Shown here: positions 12,343-23,559 of the stretch, piece after piece
Position numbering within the stretch: the stretch's first letter is position 1
Layout of the letters: every line of letters starts with the position of its first letter
Translations under genes and position numbers: made by a program
The notes under the pieces: model-generated
What the model saw: the letters and a program-made list of their open reading frames with translations, nothing else
What the model was told of the DNA's origin: nothing
Database searches by the model: none
Assembly: GCA_039654915.1 (NCBI GenBank)
Contig: CM077595.1
Location: 89,073,501-89,137,500 of the forward strand
Length of the DNA: 64,000 nt
Origin: Aquilaria yunnanensis
Taxonomy: Eukaryota > Streptophyta > Magnoliopsida > Malvales > Thymelaeaceae
Reading direction: 5' to 3'

Positions 12343-12610
12343 ACCATTAAATTAAATTATCTAAAAAATAACATTAAACCTGTAGAATATACAAAAAAAA
12401 TGCAGTAGGCTTATTGTACATTAATGAACACCTTTTTAGAACAATACAAAGGGTTTTATGCATAGGTATTAAAGTCTAGATTTTGGCCTTATAAACTTAA
12501 GTTTCTACAACTTTATAAGCAAAAAAAAAACAAATTCTTAAGTCTTAATAAAAACTTATATATATGTAGGTATAAACAAGTAGAGTCTCGACTTTAATCT
12601 TAGAAACTTA

Positions 12611-12954
12611 GGGCCAATTCGTTTCGTCTAAAGTTAACTAACTTTTTTTAACTTTTTCATTTTTTTTACGTGAAACCAATTTCATTTGAAAGTTAATGTT
12701 ATGTAGATGCAAATAATCAATTTAAAAGTAAATTTTTAGGATGTTGTTAAATTTTTATGAATTTTTCTTTTTTAAGACTTGAAACTAGAAAAATTCATAA
12801 AAATTTAGCAAGATTATAAAAATTATATTTTCAATTGATTATTGTAGCTACATAATATTGGCTGTTAATTAAAATTAGTTTCAAGTAAAAAAGTTGTAAA
12901 AATAAGAAAAAGTCATTTTGTAGTCAATTGACTAAAGTTAAAACGAATTGGGTG
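12611..12954. mobile_element. Long-TIR fold-back MITE
   Basis: Left end GGGCCAATTCGTTTCGTC and right end, reversed, CACCCAATTCGTTTTAAC begin inverted repeats that continue for most of each half, including ACTTGAAAC and ATTATGTAG blocks. TA flanks both ends (12609-12610 and 12955-12956). It is 344 bp and could fold nearly end to end. Confidence 0.7.
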
Positions 12955-13123
12955 TAACATTGTTAGATCTTATTTACTAAAATTGAGCTAAAAAATGATA
13001 GTAAACCAAAAATATATAAATCTATTACCTAACTCATTTAGAGATTAAAAAAAAAAGAAAATAAAGATAAACGAAAAGGAAAACATAAATCATTTTTTTC
13101 TTGGGCTCTCTCTGTCACCATGA

Positions 13124-13336
13124 TTGCTCTCATTCTCTATGGCTTTGGTAACCTTGTATCATATTTATGTAGATGTTGATATAGATAAAGAAAATGTCAA
13201 TAATGGTGCTATAAATAAATTTGACATCTCAAATGATGAAATGACAAAAGAAGGAAATGAAGATATGAACTTTGAAGATGATAGTATTGATACTTGCGTT
13301 AATCATAATATTCCATGTATTCTATTAGATAATTAA
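13124..13336 (+). pseudogene. Short acidic open frame, unknown
   Basis: A 70-codon frame, acidic toward its end (DISNDEMTKEGNEDMNFEDD), ends at a TAA in AT-rich DNA. The composition is more protein-like than nearby frames, but there is no recognisable domain, no promoter and no neighbouring exon. It could be a fragment of a transposase gene or a host gene, or chance. It is recorded only as a candidate. Confidence 0.15.
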
Positions 13337-13652
13337 GATGCTCTTAACTTCTCATTATGAATTGTAGATTATTAAACTTTTTTTTTTTTTGTATTGTATG
13401 TTTATAACATGATACTTTTTTATAGTATTGGAATATTAGTAAATGAAAATTTTGTGTAATAAGAACTTTCTAAGCTAATAGATGTTATGTTTTTCTTCTT
13501 CCTTTTCTAATAGGGATATAGCTATCGAGGGACGAGTAAAGACTGTTGCGCACAAGAATTTTTTATTTTTTTAATTAGTAGTAGTTAAATGTAATTTAAA
13601 ATTGTAAAAATTTTAAAGTTAGGTACTTATTTGTAAATTTCAAAATTAATAA

Positions 13653-16151
13653 TGTCATGCCGAACCTAGCCCCTAGCCCATTCAGGCATAATTACTTAAC
13701 CATGCAGCGTAATTCCATATAAGGGGCATTTGTTCATTATCAAAACATACGGGCATGAACCCTAGGATGTTACTAGTACTAGCTCATTAATTATTTACTT
13801 AAAGGTTTAAATTGTGCTCTTGGAAACAAGCTAGTACTTATGTGGAACTTCTGTGTTTATTTCAAGCTCGTTATCAAACATAGTCAAGTACATGCATGGC
13901 AACCAATACGCCAAATCAAGCTTTGAAAATTTTGTTTATTATGCACATGTTTTTCATAATCAAGCATAGGCTTATAAACATACTATTATGCAAATCCATC
14001 ATCAACATAACTTAGGCCCAAAATGTTCATAACCACCAAAAGTCCAACAGTCTATATATAAGCCATTAACACATATTATGGCCGAAAGTTCTTAAAGTCA
14101 ATTTTTATCATTGGTTTGGTCATTTAGACAAGATCACCATCATAGTACATGTGCAAACATGGCAAACTACACAAAGAGCCAAAGAACATACTTTCCATCT
14201 TAAAGACTTTATTCCCACAATCTAGACACCAAGTCCTACACATAAAGTCCATACTTATTAGCTTATTACACAAGCAACCCATAACACTTAGAATACTTAG
14301 AATATTGAGCAAGAACATATGTACATACACAACCCTTTTTACCAACAGAAAGAGTATAAAATACTCTTGATCTTAATGTCTCTCTAGCACACATTTTCCA
14401 ACATAAAGTAGAAAGGGCAAGTGAGTAAACTTAGTAAGGATTCCGTATGGCTCCCAAAGCCTAACATAGCACAAATATATCTTGGCAAAAATATATTCCA
14501 TGCTCCTGCAAAGAAAACACTAAGACAAAGAAAACACAAGATACATATAACAATAATAATCATAATCAGGGTTAGCATACACATCCAAACATAGAAGCAT
14601 ACAAACACACACACCACTTAACACCATATCCCTCTAAAGGGCAGAACAAGCATGATCCATATTTCTCATTTATTAGGTTAACCATTTTATTAATTCACTT
14701 TAAAATATGAGCTCTTTATGCTTGAGAATTGAGTTGGCCGACTCAATTCCTAATCGTAATGCTTGCACAGAGCGAGCTAGCACAAAGTTGCCTAAGCAAC
14801 AAAACATAGCCCTCTATAGTCTTCTTAGGATCACATGGCATTCAATATCCATCACTCAAGGGCCCGAATACTCAAAGAGTATAAGCATGCTTACCACAAA
14901 ACCCTTAGCAACTTTGTTGCCTGAAAGCTTTAGAAGCTTAGTTCTTTGTTTTTCCTTGCTTGTTGTAACTAGAACTTCTATTCTAGCTTAAGATCCTAAA
15001 AGGGCAGAAGTTAGCAAGCCATATTCTTACTTGACATAACTTAGAAACATGGGAAATACCAAGAACACTTGGTAGAACATCCAATACCTCAATCGAATAA
15101 GGTATGGCCGAATCCTTCGGCTTGATTTTCTTTAAGCTCTCGCTCGTCTTTTCTTGAATCCACTACTTGATTCCTTACTTTTGAAGGCTTTAGAAGCTTA
15201 TTTGTATTAAGAACACAAGCTTCAAACACAAGAATGCCAAGAATAAGACTTGGCCGAAACCCCTCATGGTTGATGGTTTCCAAAAATGTCTCAGTCTTTC
15301 AATCTGCTTCTTGATTCTTGCTCATGGTGTTCTTAAGAGTTTGTAGACACCAAGAACACTTAGTAAAATCTCAACGATGCTCAAGAATGAGTCTTGGCTG
15401 AATTTAGAAGGAAGAAGAAATTTCGAAGAGTGTTTTATAGTTTAGGGTAAATTTTTTAGAGAGAAAATGAAGGAGTTGTAATGAGATAGTGTAGAGAGAG
15501 TGTAGAGAGAAATGCGGAAGAGTGACATGAAGTAAATTGGAGTGTATTTGAGCATATATAGATGAAATTTGAGGGTAGAGAATGAGGGAGATCATGTGAT
15601 TCACATGGGGGTGAGTGGAAGACAAATTGGAAGACTTTGGTGAAAGTTAGGAGAATTTGTCAAAAGTAGGGGGACAAGTTAGAAGACTTGTGTGGGTGAT
15701 GGATGAGATAGTCAAGAGTATGGGACAAATTGGGTGATTTTTGTGAATAGGGAATTATTTTAATGTGAGTGGAAATTGTAGTATGAGGAAAAGGGGGGAA
15801 ATAATTATAATACGGTAAAAATTGGGGGAGGTGGCAGCCATGGCATCCAATGCCTTTAAAATTGGCTAACTCCCCCCTTAGTCCCTCAATTCCTTGCATT
15901 TGGGTAATTAAGCCCAACCACAAAAAATTTCCTTTGTCCAATTAAGACATTCACCTTAAATTTTTATCATTTTACTTGGCCTAAGCCAAGTTTAAATTCT
16001 GAGATTGTCCAACATTCATCATACTCCCCAGTCCCACTTAATTTAATGTCTCCCAAACTCAATGAGCTTAATTCCCAATTTAGGAAAAATTCTTAAACCC
16101 TAAATGCTAATAGCCCGAGGCTTACTTACTTAAAATTTTGTGGACATTACA
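13653..16151 (-). mobile_element. Solo LTR, chromovirus-type Ty3/gypsy
   Basis: Read on the minus strand it starts TGTAATGTCCACAAAATT and ends CGGCATGACA, with AATAA on both sides (13648-13652 and 16152-16156). The TSD, the TG...CA ends and the 2499-bp length without coding frames define a solo LTR. On the minus strand a TATA box (15553-15561) is followed by a leader rich in CTCTCTACACTC, as in Del/Tekay-type LTRs. Open frames inside it (14124-15283, 15404-15941) are in AT- or CT-rich LTR sequence and show no domains. The lineage is assigned from end sequence and style only. Confidence 0.85.
15553..15561 (-). promoter_or_regulatory. TATA box of the solo LTR
   Basis: CTATATATG on the minus strand lies ahead of a pyrimidine-rich leader (about 15540 down to 15430). 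This sets the orientation of the LTR as minus. Confidence 0.5.
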
Positions 16152-16156
16152 AATAA

Positions 16157-16618
16157 TTTTGTATATTTTACCCTTTTTAAATGTTTCATCCCATAATAAT
16201 GCGAATACACCAATAGAGCCCCTTTATTACTCCTCAACTCTCAAACATCCCACAACTAATCATAACCAACCCCCAATTTTTTTTTATCAAATTCTAACTG
16301 TTTCATCACTAAGAAAAAAAAAAAGAGTTCTACAAACAAATATTTCATTTTAATTGTTTTGCATAATTTTAAGATCATTTAGGTTAATTTTCTTATGATT
16401 CCCAAGTAATCATGATATAAACTAATTAGATAAATTAATTCTTAAGTATCTAAAATATGATTTTCTAGGTTTTGGTGATGATATATATAACCAAGATTGT
16501 TAGATTGATCTATTTGATATTGACTCTTCCTATGTCAATTGTTACTATAAAATGTATTGTCTCAACTATAAAAAATTTTGAAGACCAATTTGAGAAAGAT
16601 TGATAATGACTTTTTGTT
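16157..16618. other. Intergenic, no gene recognised
   Basis: About 460 bases of AT-rich sequence between two retroelements; nothing recognised. Confidence 0.4.
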
Positions 16619-18479
16619 GATAGTGTAGCAACATATTTTAGAGCCGTCAGCAATCAATTTATACCTAGGTCGATTGGATACCTGTTATGATCTACGAAAG
16701 ATTTTAAGAACGGAAATTGATTATGAAATTGATACCCTGGGTTCAATATTATTTCTTCCTAAATTCTTGTTTTTTTACTTAATCATTGATGAAAATAATT
16801 TTATGAATTTTATTTAATTTGATTTAATTTTTAATTTAATTTCAAAACTTGAATCTTACCAGACCAACTAGATATCGAATCCTAAATGTCCTTAAAATAT
16901 ATGGATTTTATCAAATCCACCACAAATTGAAAAGAAACATTTTGCTCAAACTGTGAGTCTTATCATACCAATCAAATTTAAGCAAATTTGTCTCGAGTTT
17001 TTATCAAATATACTACGAACAAATCCTTGAAGATTTATTATTTTTATAATTTTCTTAATTTAATATCCTTCTAATTTCTAGAAAATAAGGTAAATTAAAT
17101 TATCTAGCACAAAAAAATAATTTTATGTATTGTCAATTTTAATATGCATTATGAGATAAAAAGTAAACTATTCTAAATAAATAAATAAATAAAGATAGAC
17201 AAACAAATATCCTACATTGTATCTTTATGCAAATTTAATAGTTAAGTTTAATGCACAGCCAAACAAACAAATAAATGAATAATACTTAAAACAAACAATA
17301 AAGAGATTGTTGTCAACGGCCAATCTGCAAAAGGGAAAAATGTTCGTGATTTAGACAAACGAAATGAGTCAGAAGGGCTAAGTGAGGCTTTAACCAAGGC
17401 TGTAAATTAGAGGTGAGCATGGGTTGAGTAAACCTGAAACACAACCTAAACCACCCCCTGTTGACACCCAATTTCGTCCGGCCATTAAAATAATTTAAAA
17501 AAAAATTAAATAAAAAAAAATAATTAAAAAATGTATTATTATTATTATTGTTAATTAAAATTTTTTTAATTAGTTTAAAATACATTTTTTGTTTTGTTTT
17601 GTGAAGATTTGATATATGTGTGTATATGTGTAAGTTTGAAAGAAAAAAAAGAAAACTCCATAAAAATGGCAAAATTTAAAAGTTTGAGGTAAAAATGACA
17701 AAATTAAGAAGTTTCGGGAAAAATTGACAAATTCTGAAAGTTCCAGGAGCATTTGGTAGTTTGTCACATGAATTTTTAGGCCGACCGATGTTTCTGGCCC
17801 AAATTGACAGAAAACGACAAAATTGTCAAAATCAGAAGCTTCAGGAACTTATCCAGAGACTGAGAGACGTAAAGGACTGAAATTGTTATTTAACCAATTT
17901 AAAAGATAAGTTTGAAATTTTTATTAATTTATGCATCAACAGTTCAGCCAAACTTCCTCTATAAATAGGCCTCCAAATTTAGTTCTGAACACAGAAAAAA
18001 ATAGCAAAAAAACTTAGAGCTCCGTTTTTAAAAAAGAAAAAATTACAGCCCTTAGCCCTAGCCCTCTTCCCTTCTTCCCCAGAAAGCCAAATTTTTTTTT
18101 TCACTGCTGTTCCCTCTCTCTCTCTCTCTCTCTGCCGTGCCCCTCGCCGCCCGCCGCCGCCGCCCCACGCCGTCGCCCCCTGCCCCTGGCCGCACCGCCA
18201 GCTGCCCCTCCCCTTCCCCCCTCGCGCCGCGTCGTCGTTTTCGTTTCCCAGGAATTCAAAATTTTAATTCAAAAGGGTAAACTCCTGTTTCACCCATCAT
18301 CTTTTCAATTTCTTTCTATTAAGTCACTAACCTTTTTATTTTGTCTTTGCAGAAAATTAATTAATTAACTCTTTTATTTTTTTTACTTGTTTATTTATTT
18401 GTTTATTATTGTTATTATTACTAACCTTTTTCTTTTTTTGTTGTTATTAACAACTAACAACTAACTTGCTAATTTTTAC

Positions 18480-18855
18480 TAACCTTTATTATTATTGTTG
18501 TTAATAATTAATTAAATTGTCTAACTTTTATTATTGTTGTTAATTAATTAATTTAATTAACTTGGTTAATTAACAATTAAATTAATTTGGCTAACTTTTA
18601 TTATTGTTGTTAATTAATTAACTTGACTAACTTTTTATTATTGTAATTAATTAATTAATTTAATTAACTTGGTTAATTAACAATTAATTAATTTGGCTAA
18701 CTTTTATTATTGTTATTAATTAATTAACTTGGCTAACTTTTTATTATTGTTGTTAATTAATTAACTTGACTAACTTTTTATTATTGTTGTTAACAATTAA
18801 TTAAACTTGGCTAATTTTTATTATTGTTGTTAATTAATTTAATCAACTTTGCTAA
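18480..18855 (+). repeat. AT minisatellite, second LTR copy
   Basis: Same TTAATTAATTTAATTAACTTGGCTAAC-type units as at 1020-1500, with fewer and rearranged units. Confidence 0.75.
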
Positions 18856-19237
18856 CCTTTATTATTATTTATTTTTAAAGTGGATGGCCAAAAAGCCCCA
18901 CTTTATTTTATTTAATTCACCTTTACCCTTTACTAATAAATAAATAAATGAAAATTAAAAGAAGGTTATTTTGTAATTAATTATTAAGGCTAATAAAAAA
19001 TCATTTTTAAAAGCCAATTATTTTTATTTTTTATTATTTCTTTAAAAATAACAAAGTTGAATTTTTATTCCTTTTTGTTAAAATTAATAAATAGAAATAA
19101 TTAAATAATTCTAAAAAAATATACAAATCAATTCTTTTTAAACATATCTTTAAAATTAAAAATTCAAGAAAAATCCAATAAAATTATAATTAAAATTAGT
19201 AATTAATTAAATAATTAAAATTTAACAAAAATTAAAA

Positions 19238-19279
19238 ATCCATGACCAAATGATCCGCCAGGATCCATGGCTTGGAAAT
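19238..19279 (+). repeat. Covarying hairpin motif
   Basis: The inner stem is GATCC-gcca-GGATC, the middle stem CCA/TGG and the outer stem TCCA/TGGA. It belongs to the same motif family as 2059-2270. Confidence 0.7.
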
Positions 19280-19362
19280 ATTTTTAAATAAAGTATATAA
19301 ATAAACTTTTCTTTATTAAAAATAAAATTTTGGGACTAATATATTAATTATTTATTAAAATA

Positions 19363-19680
19363 ATAAAATATAACTTTTTAGTTTTCTTTATTAATAAAAA
19401 AGAATAAAAAGAGTAAAATTTTTGGGTTAATATTTTTCAGTAATATTTTACTTATTTTTATAATATAACTTTTTAGTTTTCTTTATTAATAAAAAGAGTA
19501 AATTTTTGGGTTAATATTTTTCAGTAATATTTTATTTATTTCTTTTAAAATAATAAAATATAATTTTTAGCTTTCTTTATTAATAAAAAAGAATCAAAAG
19601 AATCAAAATTTTAGGATAATATTTTATTCAGTAATATTTTACTTATTTCTTTTAAAATAATGAAAAGATATAACTTTTTG
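19363..19680 (+). repeat. Tandem repeats of about 120 bp
   Basis: About three units share TATAACTTTTTAGTTTTC, TTTATTAATAAAAAAG and TTTTTCAGTAATATTTTA in order. They lie in the block of about 1 kb absent from the LTR copy at 1-2543. Confidence 0.7.
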
Positions 19681-19892
19681 TTTCCTTTATAAAAATCTTA
19701 GTCAAATGATTTCAAAAATAACAAAAAAAAAAAAAAAAAAAAAAAGAAAACCTCCACTTTATTTATTGTTATTTAATTTTTCTTTATTTTATGGTTAAAC
19801 TCATTTCATTTAAAGAAATTAGCCATAAAAAAATATATATGTAAAATAAATCTGAACCATGTTGTTAAGTCAAAAAAAAAATTTTTTTTAGT

Positions 19893-19988
19893 TCATGGTA
19901 TATTGGCTGGAAACTGTCTCGTGCCCGCTTTTGAGCTGCTTCACCTGGTGAAGAGGGTCTGGCTGAGTAACAACGCCCCGTACCATGA
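19893..19988 (+). other. Structured GC-rich 96-nt segment in LTR
   Basis: A perfect 8-bp stem closes it (TCATGGTA 19893-19900 with TACCATGA 19981-19988). Inside is a perfect 7-bp hairpin with one-base loop (CTTCACC-T-GGTGAAG, 19939-19953). It is much richer in GC than its surroundings and is missing from the LTR copy at 1-2543. Function is unknown; it is recorded as a structural observation, not an RNA gene. Confidence 0.45.
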
Positions 19989-20327
19989 TCAAAGATTTTT
20001 ATTTTTAAACTCTTTGATTCCTTTAAATTAACTTCTTATTAAATAAAAAATTAATTATTTTTTTTAATTCTTTTATAAATTGAGTAATTCTTTAAATAAT
20101 AAATATCCTTCATTAAACAAGAAAAATCAGATAAGAAAAAGAAAAGAAAGATAAGAGAAAGATAAAAATCAAAAAGATAAAGAAAAGAAAAGAAAAGAAA
20201 GAAAAGAATAATAAGATATAAAAAAGAAAGATTTTTTTTAAAAATCATTAACAAATTTAATAAAAAAGACTTATAAGTTAAACTAATAATTAATTCCATA
20301 AAATAATAATAATTAACTTTAAATTAA

Positions 20328-20506
20328 TTTCCATATCCAGATGATCCGGCAGGATCTACGGTTTGGAAATATCAACCTTTTTTTTTTAAAAACTATATAA
20401 ATTAAATAAAAAGATAAAAATCCATATTTTTACAATATGGATAAAATTATTTAAAATTTCACCAAATTCCGTGTCCAAATGACTCGGCAGAGTCCATGGT
20501 TCGGAA
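20328..20506 (+). repeat. Two more covarying hairpin motifs
   Basis: Copies at 20328-20369 (GATCC-ggca-GGATC with CCG/CGG-like middle and TTTCCA/TGGAAA outer stem; here one middle base differs) and 20467-20506 (GACTC-ggca-GAGTC with CCA/TGG and TTCCG/CGGAA). Confidence 0.7.
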
Positions 20507-20629
20507 GTATAAAATTTTACCCGAATTAATTACCATAATCAACATTTTCGACTAATTCAGTTAAAATTTCTAGTTTGAAAATTAACTGAATATTTTCTAA
20601 AAGCAAAAAAAAACAAAATTAAAATCAAC

Positions 20630-20776
20630 TAAGGTGCCAATTTTGGGCGCTATAACAAAGTTGTTTTAGCGTAACCGTACTCCCGATCCCCGAACTCTCG
20701 CAGACCAATTTTAAGGGGTCCAATCGACCTAGGTAAACAGATTGGTGGCGACTCCCGAAAACCCGACGTTGCCACA
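20630..20776 (+). other. LTR 3' end with internal PBS-like motif
   Basis: The last 150 bases are highly conserved between both copies of LTR family A. They include GATTGGTGGCGACTCC, which resembles the primer-binding site of the 14.5-kb element although it lies before the LTR terminus. The open frame 20625-20831 (minus) spans this conserved end and the flank and is not a gene. Confidence 0.5.
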
Positions 20777-22779
20777 CCCCCATTGGGTTGGATTGAGTAA
20801 AAATAGGCAATGGTTCATGGATTGGTTCCACATATAGGAAAATCGATGGTTTTTAGGTTGGTTCTGGTTCCATATGAAATCAACTCAAGATGGAACCAAG
20901 CCCAAGGTATATATATAATTATATAATAAAAAATTATAGTATTACTAATATATCCATATATATCTGTATTTATTTGAAGAATTATGATGGTTATCTTGTG
21001 TTTTTATATTAAATCCTTAAACTAATGTCCCAAATTGAAGCAACATAGAAGTTAAGGGATCATTCACGAAATTTCTCCATATTCACTTAATCACTTCGCT
21101 TCATAGACCGAAAATTTCTGGGTCATTTTATTTTCAATCTTTCTATTTTAGACTACTCTTTACAACACAATCCTCACATTTTTTTCATTTATGAGCCACG
21201 TGAAATTGAAAATTCATAACATCAATATATTTCAAATTTTGATACTGAAGAATAAAGTCTTAAAGGCTTCGCTTTTCATGTTGAATGTCATGTCAATATT
21301 GGAATTACTAGAGCATAGTAAACTGGTTGAAATGGAAGATACTTCATAAGTAACTCTTTTTAACGATCTTGGTAACAACATATTAAACTCTTTTGAATGT
21401 ATTTAAGTACATGTATTTAAATGCTAATTTAATTCTATATTATGTTGAATATTTCATAAACTGGTTATGGATGCAATTTTCTTAAATTTTGGTATTATTA
21501 TAGATATATGGTATAAATAAAAAAACCAGAGAACTAGAATTGAAAAACCCAGAACCACAGTTCTGGTTCTGTTCGGTTCTCAGTTCTCAAATTGGGTAGA
21601 AAAATTTTGAAACAGAGGTCATTTCGGGTTGATTCGGTTCCACCATAAAACCGAACCAACCTAAACCATGCTCACCCATACTGTAAATGGTTGATGGATG
21701 GGATTTGGATGGAACCAGGTTAGCCTTCGAGTTGAGGAACCAAATCATCCTTAATGCGCATGATCGGCGGTGGGAGAAGTAGGAATAGTGACCTAGGACA
21801 CGAGGGAGATCACGATGGTGGTCTCAAGGCAGCAAGGGTGAAAAGGGAATGGCCAATGGAGGCGATTCGATCATGGGTGCACATTTTTTTCAACTAGTCT
21901 TCATCCTCGGTCTAATGTTAATAGCAATGGGAAGAACCTAGAAACTACAGCATGATACAAGGCGTGGTGGGGGTGATAATCTTTAGTTGGTGGCTATGGC
22001 TGGAGGTGGTGTTGGAGGTGTTAGGCAGTGGACTGGAACTTCTAGAGATGGCGGCGTTTCCAGATGAGGCTTAGGGTTATAGGGTGAAGCATTGCAAAAA
22101 ACCAGGGACTAAGGGTGCAATTTTACCTTTTCTCAAAATGCTTACATTTTCTATAATTTTCCCAACCTTTTCTCTCTTTTGTTTTTCTTTCAAATAGTGA
22201 ACTCTATTTATACTAGAGGAGGCATAAACGTGATTAACAAGTTTTTGAAAGATTAAACATAATCCAAATCCAAATCCAATTTCCTAAGTTCTAAAATGAC
22301 CAAATTGACCTTGAAAACAAAAAAGCCCTTGAAGACAAAAATGCCCCCTAAACTATTTTTCCTGACCTAGAACTAAACAAAACTTAGTACCCGGACAAAA
22401 TTGGGTATCAACAACTATCCCATTTTGCATGTTTCTTGCAACATGATTCATGCAAAGCCATTACCAAATTTTATCCAATTTTTTATTTGGACAATGAGAA
22501 CTTTCTCACTGCCAAAAATCTTGAAGGGAACATTTTCTCCTCCACTTTGAAACTAAGGAACCTTCCTCATTACCTCTATAATAGGAATTCTCCTATTGTT
22601 TAATAATCTAAGGAGAAAAATCAATTTCTCCTCATTTACCAGGCTTAGGAACTTTCCTGGACTTTTGTAATAAGAACTTTTCTATTACTTCATCACTCTT
22701 TTAAATAGGAACCTTTCTATTATTGCATGGAAAAGAAAACTCCTCTTATTCCATTTGCCTTTGGTAGAAAACTCATTTT

Positions 22780-23255
22780 TACCATGATTTAAAAGGTAGA
22801 AAACTCTCTCTTTACCACCTCTTATTGTCTTTGAGGTAGAGAACTCTATCTCTTTACCACCTTTAAATTCCTTTAAGGTAAAGAATTCTATCTCTTTACT
22901 CTTTACCACCTCTAAATTCCTTTAAAGTAAAAAATTCTATCTCTTTACTATCTCTAAATTCCTTTGAGGTAGAGAACTCTATCTCTTTCCCACATCTAAA
23001 TTCCTTAAAGGTAGAACAATCTCACTTTTTACCACATCTGAATACCTTTAAGGTAGAAAGCTCTGTCTCTTTACTACCTCTAAATTCTTTTAAGGTGGAA
23101 CACCAAACTTTTTGTCACCTCTAATGACACTTAAGGTGGAAATTTTTTTCTCTTTACCATCTCTAAATTCCTTTGAGGTAGAGCACTCTGACTCTTTATC
23201 ACCTCTGATAATTTTTAAGGTAGAGAACTCTGTCTCTTTACCAACTTTTTATAAC
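22780..23255 (-). repeat. Tandem array, period about 42 bp
   Basis: About ten units built around CTTTGAGGTAGAGAACTC and TATCTCTTTACCACCTC (+ strand) with drift and small length changes. On the element's sense strand this gives a partly open frame (22685-22909) with repeated GGKEIEFST, probably a by-product of the repeat. Confidence 0.75.
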
Positions 23256-23559
23256 CTGAGGTTGAAAACCTTTTCTCATTTAAAATCTTGATTTAACCCA
23301 TATTATTGAAAAACATAACTACTTTGCCTTTGAAAACTTGATTTACCCTTATAGTGAATGTGATGAGGTAAAAAAACTTTTCTTATTTAAAACCTTGGTT
23401 TGACACAAGTTATGAGGAAGATAATTACATTCTTCTTGGAACATCAATTTTGCCTTGTAGCGAGATTAAGGAACCTTCCTTGTTATCTCAAGTAAAAATT
23501 TCCAAAAAAAAATCTAAATTTAGAATAATTACATCAAAAGTATGAATTTTAAAATAGGT

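Larger units (their letters stand above)
17459..20776 (+). mobile_element. Solo LTR, family A (TSD CCCCC)
   Basis: It runs from TGTTGACACCCAATTTCGTC to GACGTTGCCACA, and CCCCC flanks both sides (17454-17458 and 20777-20781). It is 3318 bp with no internal region. In order it has: a TATA box (about 17960), a pyrimidine-rich leader (about 18100-18250), an AT minisatellite, a short inverted repeat, a tandem-repeat block (about 19363-19680), a structured GC-rich segment (19893-19988) and hairpin motifs. Its ends resemble those of the 14.5-kb element it sits in, so the families are related. Confidence 0.92.
17408..21680. mobile_element. hAT-type element split by a solo LTR (TSD CTGTAAAT)
   Basis: The left end TAGAGGTGAGCATGGGTT and right end, reversed, TATGGGTGAGCATGGTTT are TIRs. 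The identical 8-mer CTGTAAAT flanks both sides (17400-17407 and 21681-21688), as expected for hAT elements. Without the inserted LTR the element is about 950 bp. It is non-coding and carries GGTTCGG/CCGAACC-like repeats. It inserted into the 3' LTR of the 14.5-kb element. Confidence 0.9.
16624..22413 (-). repeat. 3' LTR of the 14.5-kb element (with nested inserts)
   Basis: Blocks 16624-17407 and 21689-22413 align with 28706-29470 and about 29490-31120 of the 5' LTR. The hAT element 17408-21680 and its TSD copy interrupt it. The bases just inside (22414-22435) read ATGGGATAGT before the LTR on the minus strand, a weak purine tract that may be the polypurine tract. Confidence 0.85.

Noticed and set aside
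13124..13336. Acidic 70-codon frame as a real gene
   Set aside because: Short, no domain and no supporting context; kept only as a low-confidence feature.
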